64,000 nucleotides of DNA from CBDCZY01 sp965224745 (GTDB lineage: Bacteria > Pseudomonadota > Gammaproteobacteria > Methylococcales > Methylomonadaceae). A program made the translations under genes and the position numbers. Below the pieces are notes generated by a model. The model saw only the letters and a program-made list of their open reading frames with translations, made no database searches and was not told the DNA's origin. Positions within the stretch are counted from its first letter, which is position 1, and the number at the start of each line of letters is the position of its first letter. This document shows, in pieces, positions 47,323 through 55,719 of this stretch. The stretch spans positions 558,001 to 622,000 of the forward strand of contig CBDCZY010000002.1 in NCBI GenBank assembly GCA_965224745.1. The letters run 5' to 3'.

Positions 47323-47895
47323 ATGTGCAATAAACTAATCGTAATTTTTTCATTTGTAACAACAATGGTCTTTTTTGGGCAAGTCAACGCACTCGCTGCT
47401 AATGATGTGGCATTTTCAATAAATAAACAAGGCGAACTAATAAAACCTGAGGGATACCGTGAGTGGATCTATGTTGGAGCACCCGTCACACCCAACGATA
47501 TGAATGACGGCAAGGCTCCCTTTCCTGAATTTCACAATGTATATATTGATCCGGATAGTTATAAAATTTGGAAAAAAACGGGGAAATTCCGCGAAGGTAC
47601 AATCTTGGTCAAGGAATTAGTGAGTGTTGGGAGTAAAACGGCGACGAGTGGTAACGGATATTTCATGGGGGAATTTATTGGGTTGGAAGCGACAATTAAA
47701 AGTTCAAAGCATTTCCCTAAAGAACCTGGTAACTGGGCTTATTTTAGCTTTACAACGAAAGATCATAAAACATTAAAGCAAACTGCTACAGCATTATCAA
47801 CAGAAGCATGTGCGGCCTGTCACAAGGCTTCTGCCGCAGAAGATATGGTTTTTACCCAATATTATCCAGTTCTTCGTGCTGCTAAAGGAAACTAA
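47323..47895 (+). CDS. Cytochrome P460-family protein
   Basis: A 190-aa exported haem protein. Signal peptide: IVIFSFVTTMVFFGQVNALA. The mature domain shows YREWIYVGAPVTPNDMNDG, FHNVYIDPDSYKIWKKTGKF, REGTILVKEL, GYFMGEFIGLEA and the c-type haem site ACAACHKASAAEDMVFTQYY. Cytochrome P460 oxidises hydroxylamine or nitric oxide in ammonia oxidisers and methanotrophs; its haem is cross-linked to a Lys whose identity cannot be fixed here (the Lys cluster in YKIWKKTGKF lies in the right part). ATG at 47323 is preceded by AAGGTG. A partial duplicate lies just downstream. Confidence 0.88.
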   Translation: MCNKLIVIFSFVTTMVFFGQVNALAANDVAFSINKQGELIKPEGYREWIYVGAPVTPNDMNDGKAPFPEFHNVYIDPDSYKIWKKTGKFREGTILVKELVSVGSKTATSGNGYFMGEFIGLEATIKSSKHFPKEPGNWAYFSFTTKDHKTLKQTATALSTEACAACHKASAAEDMVFTQYYPVLRAAKGN

Positions 47896-47968
47896 TGATA
47901 TTAAGTTTTACATGTACATGAATTTAGTGTGTAAACCGTGGGTTTTATACGCCTTTATTTATCAAAAG

Positions 47969-48026
47969 GTGTCAGTCATTGCATCGTGTATCCATATTTT
48001 GCACAATGCAATGACTGACACTTTTT
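47969..48026 (+). terminator. Hairpin with T-run after cytochrome P460
   Basis: GTGTCAGTCATTGCAT (47969-47984) pairs perfectly with ATGCAATGACTGACAC (48006-48021), followed by TTTTT. This 16-bp stem is a strong intrinsic terminator candidate for the P460 gene. It is also flanked on the left by AAAA, so it could act in both directions. Confidence 0.75.
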
Positions 48027-48028
48027 AT

Positions 48029-48298
48029 ATTGGAAGTAAAACAGCAACCAGTGGTAACGGATATTTCATGGGTGAGTTTATTGGGTTAGAAGCGACGATT
48101 AAAAGCGTGAAGCATTTTCCTAAAAAACCTGGAAACTGGGCATATTTTAGCTTTACAACAAAAGATCATAAAACATTAAAGCAAACTGCTACAGCATTCC
48201 CAATGGAAGCATGTGCGGCTTGTCACAAGGCTTCTGCCGCAGCAGATGTGGTTTTTACCCAATATTATCCAGTTCTTCGTGCTGCTAAAGGATACTAA
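48029..48298 (+). pseudogene. Partial duplicate of cytochrome P460 (C-terminal half)
   Basis: Encodes the C-terminal 90 residues of P460 again, from GSKTATSGNGYFMGEFIGLE to the haem motif ACAACHKASAAADVVFTQYY and the same end except Y for N. It lacks signal peptide and N-terminal half. The open frame around it runs back through the terminator hairpin but has no supported start. Both unit and its 3' flank, including the hairpin, repeat with an offset of about 400 bp, so this is a tandem segmental duplication. Confidence 0.85.
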
Positions 48299-48356
48299 TG
48301 ATATTAAGTTTTACATGTACATGAATTTAGTGTGTAAACCGTGGGTTTTATCAAAA

Positions 48357-48410
48357 GGTGTTAGTCATTGCATCGTGTATCCATATTTTGCACAATGCAA
48401 TGACTGAACA
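48357..48410 (+). repeat. Second copy of the P460 downstream hairpin
   Basis: AGTCATTGCAT and ATGCAATGACT again form an inverted repeat around GCGTGTATCC-like loop sequence, as in the copy at 47969-48021. Similarity to the first unit stops at about 48407, just before the IS110 side, which may mark the edge of the IS110 insertion. No T run follows here. Confidence 0.65.
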
Positions 48411-48446
48411 TCCCGCTAGAATTTGCAAGTATTTTTTAATAACAAA

Positions 48447-49634
48447 TCAACGCATTTCATAGTTCCTTTGATGCTTAATCAAAGACCAGATGACTCTCGT
48501 TAAATGTCGCCCTAAAGCTCTGACTGCTTGGTTATGCTTTTTACCTTCAGCACGCTTTTTGTCATAATAAGCTTTGGAACTGGGTACCCGCTCGATATGT
48601 CGAGCTACCGCTACCATCATAGCCGCCTTGGCGCGCTTATTGACTTGCCTGGGTGTTTTCGTGCCTTTGAATTGCCCAGATTGATTGTCTAATGCGGCCA
48701 TGCCGATATACAGCGCTAAACTAGCCTCGGAAGCAAATCGCTTCAGAGTGCCGATCTCACCCGCCAACTCGGCGCAGGAAATGACCCCAAAGCCAGGAAT
48801 AGACTGTATCCGGCCAGCAATCACCGAGTGTTCAGTAAGGTCCATTATTTGTGTTTCTAATCGCTTAATAGATCCCATGATTGCCAAGATACGCTGAGCA
48901 TCCTCAATGATCATCTCACCCACCCAAGCGACTTCGGGTGCAAAGTAAGCGGTTTGTTGCCACTGTTGGATGATATCCGCGTATTGGTGACCAACACCTT
49001 TGACTTGAAGCAGGCTTTTGCCCTGAATGCGAGCCAGTTTGGAGAACTCATCACGGCAGGTCAGAAAGTTTAAAAACCAAAGATTATCAACACTACCGGT
49101 AATGTCTAGTAGACCCGGTGAGACCGCCTTGAGGTCCACCTGTAGACGATTGGCGATGCGCATCTTATCATTGACCAACTGGCGGCGGCGACGTGTTAAG
49201 CGTTTGAGCTGGTCGTTTTCTGCAGGTGTTGCGGCGACTTCTTGCAACACATCCTTGGCTAAGGGTAAATGGGTACGCAACTGGAACAGTTCCAGAATTT
49301 TATGCGCATCAATCGGGTCGCTCTTAGCGGGCCCTGGAAAAATTTCTTTGAAACGAGCTAGCTTCAAGTTGTTGACATTATAGAGCGGATAGCCCCGCAT
49401 CCGAATTTCCGTATCTAAGGGTCGCGCGTGACCATTGAAACCTTCCATCGCGATGGCGACCGGTAATCCAGTGCGTTTTTCATGAACCGCCAAACGCTGG
49501 AAAAAATCGCGAAAACCTAACTTATGATGGGCCAGGTCAAACTCTTCCAAAATCGCCCCGTCGGGGCCGGCAATGGCCACCCGGTGCTGATAAGAACCAA
49601 TGTCAATGCCCACGGTAATTTGTGATGTTTGCAT
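48447..49634 (-). CDS. IS110-family transposase (DEDD, Transposase_20)
   Basis: A 395-aa recombinase of the IS110 family. The RuvC-like DEDD residues can be read in VGIDIGSYQHRVAIAG, IAMEGFNGHARPLD and AKSDPIDAHKILEL. The C-terminal Transposase_20 domain includes IQSIPGFGVISCAEL and YIGMAALDNQSGQFKG with the candidate serine. ATG at 49634 follows GAGGCG and is preferred over an ATG thirteen codons upstream. IS110 enzymes act with a structured non-coding (bridge) RNA encoded beside the gene. GC content is higher than the surrounding genes. Confidence 0.9.
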   Translation of the reverse strand: MQTSQITVGIDIGSYQHRVAIAGPDGAILEEFDLAHHKLGFRDFFQRLAVHEKRTGLPVAIAMEGFNGHARPLDTEIRMRGYPLYNVNNLKLARFKEIFPGPAKSDPIDAHKILELFQLRTHLPLAKDVLQEVAATPAENDQLKRLTRRRRQLVNDKMRIANRLQVDLKAVSPGLLDITGSVDNLWFLNFLTCRDEFSKLARIQGKSLLQVKGVGHQYADIIQQWQQTAYFAPEVAWVGEMIIEDAQRILAIMGSIKRLETQIMDLTEHSVIAGRIQSIPGFGVISCAELAGEIGTLKRFASEASLALYIGMAALDNQSGQFKGTKTPRQVNKRAKAAMMVAVARHIERVPSSKAYYDKKRAEGKKHNQAVRALGRHLTRVIWSLIKHQRNYEMR

Positions 49635-49880
49635 AGTGCTTACGCCTCTGCTATAAAAGATGAAAATTATCATCCAGCGTCTCGTCTACACTCAGAGCCA
49701 CATCAACCGATTGGCACCATCCCGGCAGACGCTTTGGATGATGCAGATGACAGGGGCGGCACTTCAGTGCCGAGCGGATCTAATAAACCAGACCGCTGAC
49801 CCCATGAGCCACACCCCCGTCAAACCATAGGCTAACTCGATTATCGTGTTTTGTCATCCGCAAATTTCGGAACAAAAGCC
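49635..49880 (-). ncRNA. Candidate IS110 bridge-RNA region
   Basis: Non-coding region immediately upstream of the IS110 transposase. In the IS110 subgroup this is where the bridge RNA is encoded (established for IS621). A stable stem CGGCACTTCAGTGCCG occurs at 49757-49772, and the region is GC-richer than intergenic DNA elsewhere here. Loops matching target and donor sites could not be assigned because the element boundaries are not certain. Confidence 0.4.
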
Positions 49881-49897
49881 CCTTTTTCGATAAGCCT

Positions 49898-49937
49898 GTG
49901 GATAAGTGGATATCATCCCTGATATCCACTTATCCAC
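49898..49937. repeat. Perfect 18-bp inverted repeat
   Basis: GTGGATAAGTGGATATCA and TGATATCCACTTATCCAC form a perfect 18-bp stem with a four-base TCCC loop. It lies between the IS110 upstream region and the beta-propeller gene. It may be a transcription terminator, an IS-related structure or a target palindrome; a T-rich stretch (TTTGTTTTTATT) begins about 13 bases after it. Confidence 0.85.
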
Positions 49938-50144
49938 GAGCCTAACAGGTTTGTTTTTATTCCTTAAATTCTATGGTAGACACCTTTTCTAAGTATTGTG
50001 TCCCTGAAACTACCCATTAAATTCTTGCTATAAGCGAATTAAGTTCGTTAGAATAACTAGCATTGTCGCAAAGGGGACAATCACAAAATCAATAAAAATT
50101 AAGAAAGTATTTTTTATACATCTAAAATATAAGGAGAGGTGACT

Positions 50145-52238
50145 ATGAAAAAACGAGTGATTCGACTAACAAGAAGCTTAGTGATGGGAGTGTCTGTATT
50201 TGCCACTTTTGGTGCTGCGGCTTGCGTAGACGACATGGATCGCGACGAAAGCTTCATTGAAGACGAGGTGTGCGTCGACGAAAGCAATATTAGACAACCC
50301 GCGCAGGCTCGCTCGGCAAACCGCCCCCGAGACTTCGCAAGACAGCTTTTGCACGGCAGCCGAGAGGATGTTCCTACCGGCGCGGTCATCGCCAATGGGT
50401 CACACTACGTTATACAAACACGTACCAGCGACAAAGACATCATCTTCAATCTAAGTATTAAAGACGGTAGACAGCAATTGCGAGTCTCACGCCATGACCT
50501 GGTAACGGGCCGGGAAATAGCGGTTTCGTCCGGAAGTTGCAACGGGATCGCGGGTGATCAGTTCAACTTTACTCATGGCGCCAACGTCACCGCAGGCACA
50601 GGCGGAGATAAGCATATCTACATTGTTGGCCATGCGCGCTGCCCTTTAAATAGCGATTTCAAGATCGGTGATGACAGAGGAGGCCATCGGCATTTGGATA
50701 CAGAAGCTGCCGGTACTGGCATCTTGGTACAATTAAATCCGGATCTAACAGTCGGCTGGGCCGAGAACCAGCGGAGTGGCGACGAGACCAAGGCTGAGTC
50801 TGTTGCGACCAGCAAAGACTTTGTATACGCGGCTGGCCACTTCAAAGGAGGCGAACTTCGCTTGCAAGAAAATGGACGCGATCCGGTAATGAATAAACTG
50901 GGAAGCCGATTCGACGTATTTCTTGTTCAGTATAATCTTGCGCATGGCAGCGTACCAGGAGGCACTTCTACATTCAGAATGATTGGGGTAGGCGGTAGTG
51001 AAGATGACGGCCAGCCGGAAGTCGCAACCGATACACAGGGTAATGTAATTCTTGCAGGCTACTATCGAAGCCCAGACGCGAAGGTGTACAACGAGCGCGG
51101 TGAAGTCCTAGCATCCTTGCCCGAGCCGAGCGGGGTAACGGACAAGAATGAGGTCGCATCCAATGTGTTCGTGGTTAAGCTTACGCCTGACTTCCGAGTT
51201 ATGTGGGTACGAACCTTCGGCGGAACCGGCGATGACAAAGCTCGCGCGCTTGCAGCCAAGTGGCCGTATGTTTACGTTGGTGGTTACTTCGAAGCCAGTA
51301 TGCGGGCTGGTGGCTTTCTTAGGAACCAAGGCGGCCGAGATGGCTTTCTTGTTCGGCTTGATACCCGCAGTGGTACCATTCAATACGGCGTGCAGATCGG
51401 CGGTGTCGGTACAGATTCCGTCACGTCTGTGGGGGTCTCATCGACAACCAACCGCGTTTTTGCGGGAGGTTTCTACGAGCGGAGTATGCGTGTCGGACAT
51501 ACAACCCTCAACTCAGCGGGTGGGCGAGATCCGTTTCTCATCGACTTCGATCAGAGTATTATGAAATCTCCCATAGTACGGGCGGCCGGTAGGGGCAGTG
51601 AGAACGATGAGGGAAAAGTGCTGGCGGTTCGTGACGGTAGGGTCCGGGTCGCTGGGGTCAGCGAGAGTACCGATTTCCGCGTCGGCAAGGTCGCTGTACC
51701 CAAGACAGGTAGCAAACAGGATTCCTACCTCATCGGCTTGACCGATCGACGCGGGCTTCTACCTCTGCGACTTCTAAACGTGGAGACACCAAGCATTATT
51801 GACTTATACTATACAACTGACGAAAGCCAGCGCAACATTGCAACGGACTCTGCAGGCTTTACAGACGCATTTGTATTGGGCTACGTATGGCCGACTCCTA
51901 GCACGTCGACTTACCCACTCCATCGGTACTACAATCCAACGACTCACGATCACTTCATGACGACTCAGCAGTCACTGGTGGACAAGTTGAAGCAGAATCC
52001 GATCGGGTACAGTTACGAAGGCATCATTGGCTACGTTGCAAAGAATAACTTTCGCGGTGCTGTCCCGTTATACCAGGTCTGGTGCCCATGGCCAGGCGCT
52101 CGACGCGCGCATCATTATCCCATCAAGCTTTCGCAGGTCAATAATCTCGTTCAGCAGGGCTGTATACACGAGGGATTGGGCGCGAATCGCACTCAACCCA
52201 TTGGCTGGCTTTCACCGGCGTTGCCACAACCGCTCTAA
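50145..52238 (+). CDS. Exported SBBP beta-propeller protein with C-terminal DUF5648 domain
   Basis: A 697-aa protein. N-terminal signal segment LVMGVSVFATFGAAACVDD, with AAAC giving a possible lipobox. The body (about 70-540) has repeated beta-propeller units of the SBBP type, such as GGTGDDKARALAAKWPYVYV and AGGFYERSMRVGHTTLNSAG. The C terminus (about 555-690) matches DUF5648: LHRYYNPTTHDHFMTT and LYQVWCPWPGARRAHHY. GC content is clearly higher (about half or more) than the neighbours and the layout is common in Myxobacteria and related groups, so acquisition by transfer is likely. ATG 50145 is preceded by AAGGAG. Function unknown. Confidence 0.8.
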   Translation: MKKRVIRLTRSLVMGVSVFATFGAAACVDDMDRDESFIEDEVCVDESNIRQPAQARSANRPRDFARQLLHGSREDVPTGAVIANGSHYVIQTRTSDKDIIFNLSIKDGRQQLRVSRHDLVTGREIAVSSGSCNGIAGDQFNFTHGANVTAGTGGDKHIYIVGHARCPLNSDFKIGDDRGGHRHLDTEAAGTGILVQLNPDLTVGWAENQRSGDETKAESVATSKDFVYAAGHFKGGELRLQENGRDPVMNKLGSRFDVFLVQYNLAHGSVPGGTSTFRMIGVGGSEDDGQPEVATDTQGNVILAGYYRSPDAKVYNERGEVLASLPEPSGVTDKNEVASNVFVVKLTPDFRVMWVRTFGGTGDDKARALAAKWPYVYVGGYFEASMRAGGFLRNQGGRDGFLVRLDTRSGTIQYGVQIGGVGTDSVTSVGVSSTTNRVFAGGFYERSMRVGHTTLNSAGGRDPFLIDFDQSIMKSPIVRAAGRGSENDEGKVLAVRDGRVRVAGVSESTDFRVGKVAVPKTGSKQDSYLIGLTDRRGLLPLRLLNVETPSIIDLYYTTDESQRNIATDSAGFTDAFVLGYVWPTPSTSTYPLHRYYNPTTHDHFMTTQQSLVDKLKQNPIGYSYEGIIGYVAKNNFRGAVPLYQVWCPWPGARRAHHYPIKLSQVNNLVQQGCIHEGLGANRTQPIGWLSPALPQPL

Positions 52239-52362
52239 ATCTGGTCCGCTTCACTCTTAAATCGGTCTTGGTACTCTGTGAACTAGACCAAGGCCGATTC
52301 AGAGGGTCCCGGCGCTTAACTGAGGTATACGCGACTCGTGGTGGGCTGTAGAAATAAATTAT

Positions 52363-52428
52363 TAGGGTCAGAATTATTACGGTCAAAGTAAAATTAAACA
52401 GTTTTCCTTGTCTGCTTTTCGCTGGCTA
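52363..52428 (+). repeat. Diverged GGGTCAGA repeat
   Basis: GGGTCAGAATTATTACGGTC and then AAACAGTTTTCCTTGTCTGC with TTTTCGCTGG match the left arm and loop of the hairpin repeat at 45109-45182. The right arm is missing, so this copy is truncated. Confidence 0.6.
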
Positions 52429-52579
52429 ACCCTGCCAGAGACGTACCTTAGCAATAGCTTTACAAACGCTTGCGCGACAGCCTCGCTCAGTGAAAAGCCT
52501 GACAATGATCGGCATTGGCAGACACCGAGCGAATGAGTTTTTCGACCACTAGATCCAGTACCGAACTTGGGTTCATCAT

Positions 52580-52807
52580 CTATCGCAAATGGACCTGACT
52601 CATCAATAAATCCTTACCATAGCCCAAACTCCGCAATAAAACCCACCGAATAAATGCCTCCAATTGCTCACTGGGTGTTAGCGAGTTGTCGGTAAATTCT
52701 AACCTTTCCTGGCCTGCTTGCAAGGCTCCGTAAAGAATGACCTCCGCATAAAAATTATGCTTTGTCCCGAAAAGGATAATTAATCGCAACGATATTAATA
52801 CCGTGTG
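52580..52807 (-). pseudogene. TetR-family regulator remnant
   Basis: On the minus strand GINIVAINYPFRDK is followed, after a one-base frame change, by KHNFYAEVILYGALQAGQER and LTPSEQLEAFIRWVLL. This matches the end of a TetR N-terminal domain (pattern AGVNIAAINYHFGDKEALY) and the beginning of a CecR-like C-terminal domain. Both ends and most of the DNA-binding domain are missing, so it is a decayed fragment. Confidence 0.65.
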
Positions 52808-53061
52808 TGAATAAAAGTGAAGTGAGCGCCCCTTTTAGAGCAACAAAAGCATCACCCGATTCAGGCGTTCACCGTTGGCATCATCAAAGGAAAGAAGATC
52901 CGTAACTTCGCTCAGAAAATGCGGGAACTAACCATGAATACTCGACGGATCTTTGATTACCTGAAAATGATGCGTAATATTTTCTCAGTTACAGAAATTT
53001 GATGGCGAGAGAACAAATTTGCCGTGTTAACTAGTTGACTCACTCTACAACACAAACTTTG

Positions 53062-53862
53062 TTAGGGTACATCAGGCACCTGTAATACCTGACCAACCGT
53101 GATGAAATCTGGATCGGCAATTTCTTCACGATTCGCTTTATACAATAACCAATAATATTTACCTGTTCCGTATATACGTTGTGAAATTTTTGACAACGAT
53201 TCGCCTTTCAGGACGGTAATGGTTGTTCCAAAACTTTTTTGGTTTATGCTTCTTGAAATGTTTGATTGATTCACTCCTGTGTAACCCTTATAAGTAGATG
53301 TAGAAATTGATGTTGGGGATTTGACAGGAAGTAACTTTGTTGCTGATTCATCCGATAACTCCTGGCTAAGCGAACGAACATAATTTTGTTCAAGATCGCT
53401 GGCTGGCGCCTCCATATTTTCGTCGACTATCTTATTAAGTCTTTTAGATAATGATTTCGGCTCACCATCCTCGTTAAGCTGTCCATTTTGACTTTTTGAA
53501 TCAGACATGGCCTCACTGACCGCTTGGCGAATATCTGCCGCGTTGTCGTCTGGTCGAGAAGGAGATGAAACCACCTTTTCCAGATCATTAACCACCTTGT
53601 CATCAGCTTTTTCGTTAAGCCCTAAAACACGTTGAACTTTCTTAAAAACAGTGTCGTTTGGTTGTCTGATTTCAACAGCTCTATTGGTTTTAACCACTGA
53701 ATCTGGAGAGGGGTTAATATCGCTTGTTTTGGTTTTTTTTGCCTCGTTTCTTAAATCATTGACATAAGCATCATCATCGGCACAGGCTGGTTGTAATGCC
53801 AGTGTTGAAGCAAAGACAGTAAAAACCGTGATTTGTCTATAGGTTGAAAATTTGGTCAGCAT
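53062..53862 (-). CDS. Exported LysM-domain protein
   Basis: A 266-aa protein with signal peptide (ITVFTVFASTLALQPACA), a long charged, Ser/Asp-rich linker (about 30-205) and a C-terminal LysM domain: TITVLKGESLSKISQRIYG, YYWLLYKANREEIADPDFIT, VGQVLQVP. LysM binds peptidoglycan. No enzymatic domain is present, so it may be a scaffold or adaptor, similar in design to FimV/TspA-like proteins. It lies 28 nt after the exported rhodanese gene in the same direction and is probably cotranscribed. Confidence 0.8.
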   Translation of the reverse strand: MLTKFSTYRQITVFTVFASTLALQPACADDDAYVNDLRNEAKKTKTSDINPSPDSVVKTNRAVEIRQPNDTVFKKVQRVLGLNEKADDKVVNDLEKVVSSPSRPDDNAADIRQAVSEAMSDSKSQNGQLNEDGEPKSLSKRLNKIVDENMEAPASDLEQNYVRSLSQELSDESATKLLPVKSPTSISTSTYKGYTGVNQSNISRSINQKSFGTTITVLKGESLSKISQRIYGTGKYYWLLYKANREEIADPDFITVGQVLQVPDVP

Positions 53863-53890
53863 ATTATGTCTCCTGTCAGACGAACAGCTT

Positions 53891-54544
53891 TTAGGGAGTA
53901 ACCGTAGTTAAACCGAATAATTGCCAGTATTGCATACCACCTCTATACCAAACCAATTTTTCGGGCGGATAACCTAGCGTAAGGAGATTTTTTATCGCAA
54001 ATGGAGACTGGCTACACCAAGGTCCATTACAAAAAAGCAATAACTTTTTGGTCTTCGAAAAATCCCATATACCCTCTTTTTCTGTAGCGCCAAGTAATTT
54101 GATAATTTTGCTGGTATGTGAACTATCCAGGCCGGCACTAAGGATCGTGAAAGGAATATTTACCGAACCTGGAATTGTGCCTTGTTCGTACCAATCAGGC
54201 ATACGAGCATCAACTAACAAGCCTGTGTTATTTTTTACTTCTGTATCAAGGAATTTCAATAATTCTATCTCACCAACCGTCTTAATACTCGGATAAAGTT
54301 CTATCGGCTGTATACAGAATGGCGGGCATGGACGTGATGTCTTGGTATAACTATTATTGAGTTTGTTAGAAGTATCCTGAATGCGTTGGATACGAACCTT
54401 GGTGCCTTCATGCATCACATCCAGGTAAGGTAATTTCTTTGTGATAGCGACCTCTACACCTGCAAAAGCAACGGTCGTAAAATCAACCGCCATGATAATA
54501 AAAAAAAGAACAATTTTAGTATGCTGTGCTCTGTAATAATCCAT
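53891..54544 (-). CDS. Exported rhodanese-like protein
   Basis: A 217-aa protein with a signal peptide (IVLFFIIMAVDFTTVAFA) and a rhodanese domain in the C-terminal two thirds: LLVDARMPDWYEQGTIPGSV and LLLFCNGPWCSQSPFAIKNL with catalytic cysteine and a second Cys four residues later. Periplasmic rhodaneses handle sulfane sulfur or act as redox proteins. It is the upstream gene of a pair with the LysM protein. Substrate unknown. Confidence 0.8.
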   Translation of the reverse strand: MDYYRAQHTKIVLFFIIMAVDFTTVAFAGVEVAITKKLPYLDVMHEGTKVRIQRIQDTSNKLNNSYTKTSRPCPPFCIQPIELYPSIKTVGEIELLKFLDTEVKNNTGLLVDARMPDWYEQGTIPGSVNIPFTILSAGLDSSHTSKIIKLLGATEKEGIWDFSKTKKLLLFCNGPWCSQSPFAIKNLLTLGYPPEKLVWYRGGMQYWQLFGLTTVTP

Positions 54545-55062
54545 AGTACCCTCTTTTATATTTAATCAAACCAAGCATTATTCAACCTTCCCAATGTCTG
54601 CCAAACCTCCCACTTCGCACCACAAAATACATGATTATTGATTTTCGCTGTCTGAAGATAGTAGCGAATATATTAGCGCCTATGCAACAGTGTATTAACT
54701 CAGCTATTTACAAAAAACGGGTTAACAGTAAGCCGACACAGAATAAGCGCTAACGTAGAGATTCCTGAAAGATCTACTATCTAATTACGTTTAGCATAAC
54801 TCAATTCTGGCTTTATTTATAGTTTCAAGGGGTTGACAAATTTCTCAGTTCTCAGTTTCTTCACCGACTGTACTTTTAATCGACCTATGCGGTTGACGGC
54901 AAAACATTTTCCACCCCTCACTTTTGAAAAAAAGGAAGTAGACGTTAAAACATCACATATTTCTAGTTACATTCTACGTATTTTCCAAATAGCTATACCG
55001 GTATTCTGCACTTCCACACTTAATTATTAGCGTGTATTTAAATGAACTTCTGGAGATATGTT
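54545..55062. other. 518-bp intergenic region
   Basis: Divergent region between the exported rhodanese and the secreted unknown protein. It should hold both promoters. A TTGACA hexamer at about 54834 has no well-placed -10 partner that I can see. A 65-codon frame at 54833-55030 lacks a ribosome-binding site and was not accepted. Confidence 0.4.
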
Positions 55063-55719
55063 ATGAATGAATTTAATAATCTAACCTTTTATCATGATAA
55101 TTTTAACAAAAAAGTTGTAATAGTCTTAGCCAGCCTATTACTTGCCTGGGTCTCTTTTACTCAAGAGGCTAATGCTTTGGAAATTGAATGCGAAATTCCA
55201 TTAGCCATTGTTTGCGAAGTGAGTGACCCAAACGGTTTTATGTCGGTTAGGGTTAACGTTGATTTCGGAGATCTAGGTCTAATAGATGTTGTAAGTCGTA
55301 ATTTCCCAACGTGCCGCACTTCTACCACTGTCAGTTGGGATCCAATCGTAGCAAACGCTCAGATTATAGCCAGCCCATGCCCATCTGGTCAGGGAGGTGA
55401 TTTTACATTCGACAATAATAGAGAAGATTCAACGCCTGTTGTCGGCCAAAGCTTTACGATAAATTCTGACATACAAACCAATAATGGACGTTTAAGAGAA
55501 TCCAGTTCGATCATGAGTACTCAAAGATTTGAAATTGTGGCTGACAAGCTCTCGACTAATGAAGGTGAGGTTGCTGCCGTTAAATTTTGCGACAATAACA
55601 AAGTAGATGATGACATTGTAGCTTGCGATATTGACGAGATCGCATGGGTTTGCCCTGATGATGCAACAGGTCCATCACAAGCATGTGATGCAAATGTACA
55701 TGGCGAATTTGACGATTGA
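55063..55719 (+). CDS. Secreted protein of unknown function
   Basis: A 218-aa protein with a hydrophobic signal segment (VVIVLASLLLAWVSF) ending at NALE. The mature part is acidic with several cysteines (for example EIECEIPLAIVCEV, SPCPSGQGGDF, EIAWVCPDD), so disulfide-bonded secretion is likely. No domain was recognised. ATG 55063 is preceded by GGAG at about nine bases; the frame also has a start seven codons upstream. It stands alone, 110 bp before a MITE-like repeat. Confidence 0.6.
   Translation: MNEFNNLTFYHDNFNKKVVIVLASLLLAWVSFTQEANALEIECEIPLAIVCEVSDPNGFMSVRVNVDFGDLGLIDVVSRNFPTCRTSTTVSWDPIVANAQIIASPCPSGQGGDFTFDNNREDSTPVVGQSFTINSDIQTNNGRLRESSSIMSTQRFEIVADKLSTNEGEVAAVKFCDNNKVDDDIVACDIDEIAWVCPDDATGPSQACDANVHGEFDD

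Larger units (their letters stand above)
52239..53061. other. 823-bp region of repeats and gene remnants
   Basis: No intact gene. It contains a diverged copy of the GGGTCAGA repeat near 52363-52420, a TetR-type remnant at 52580-52807 and, at about 52818-53002 on the plus strand, an open stretch reading IKGKKIRNFAQKMRELTMN and NTRRIFDYLKMMRNIFSVTEI before TGA, probably the end of a lost gene. Confidence 0.55.

Noticed and set aside
47810..48298. 162-aa ORF spanning the P460 duplicate as an intact gene
   Set aside because: Its N-terminal half is frame-shifted P460 sequence plus the terminator hairpin; only the last 90 residues match P460.
54833..55030. 65-aa plus-strand ORF upstream of the secreted protein
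   Set aside because: No ribosome-binding site, no recognisable domain, and it fills a divergent promoter region.
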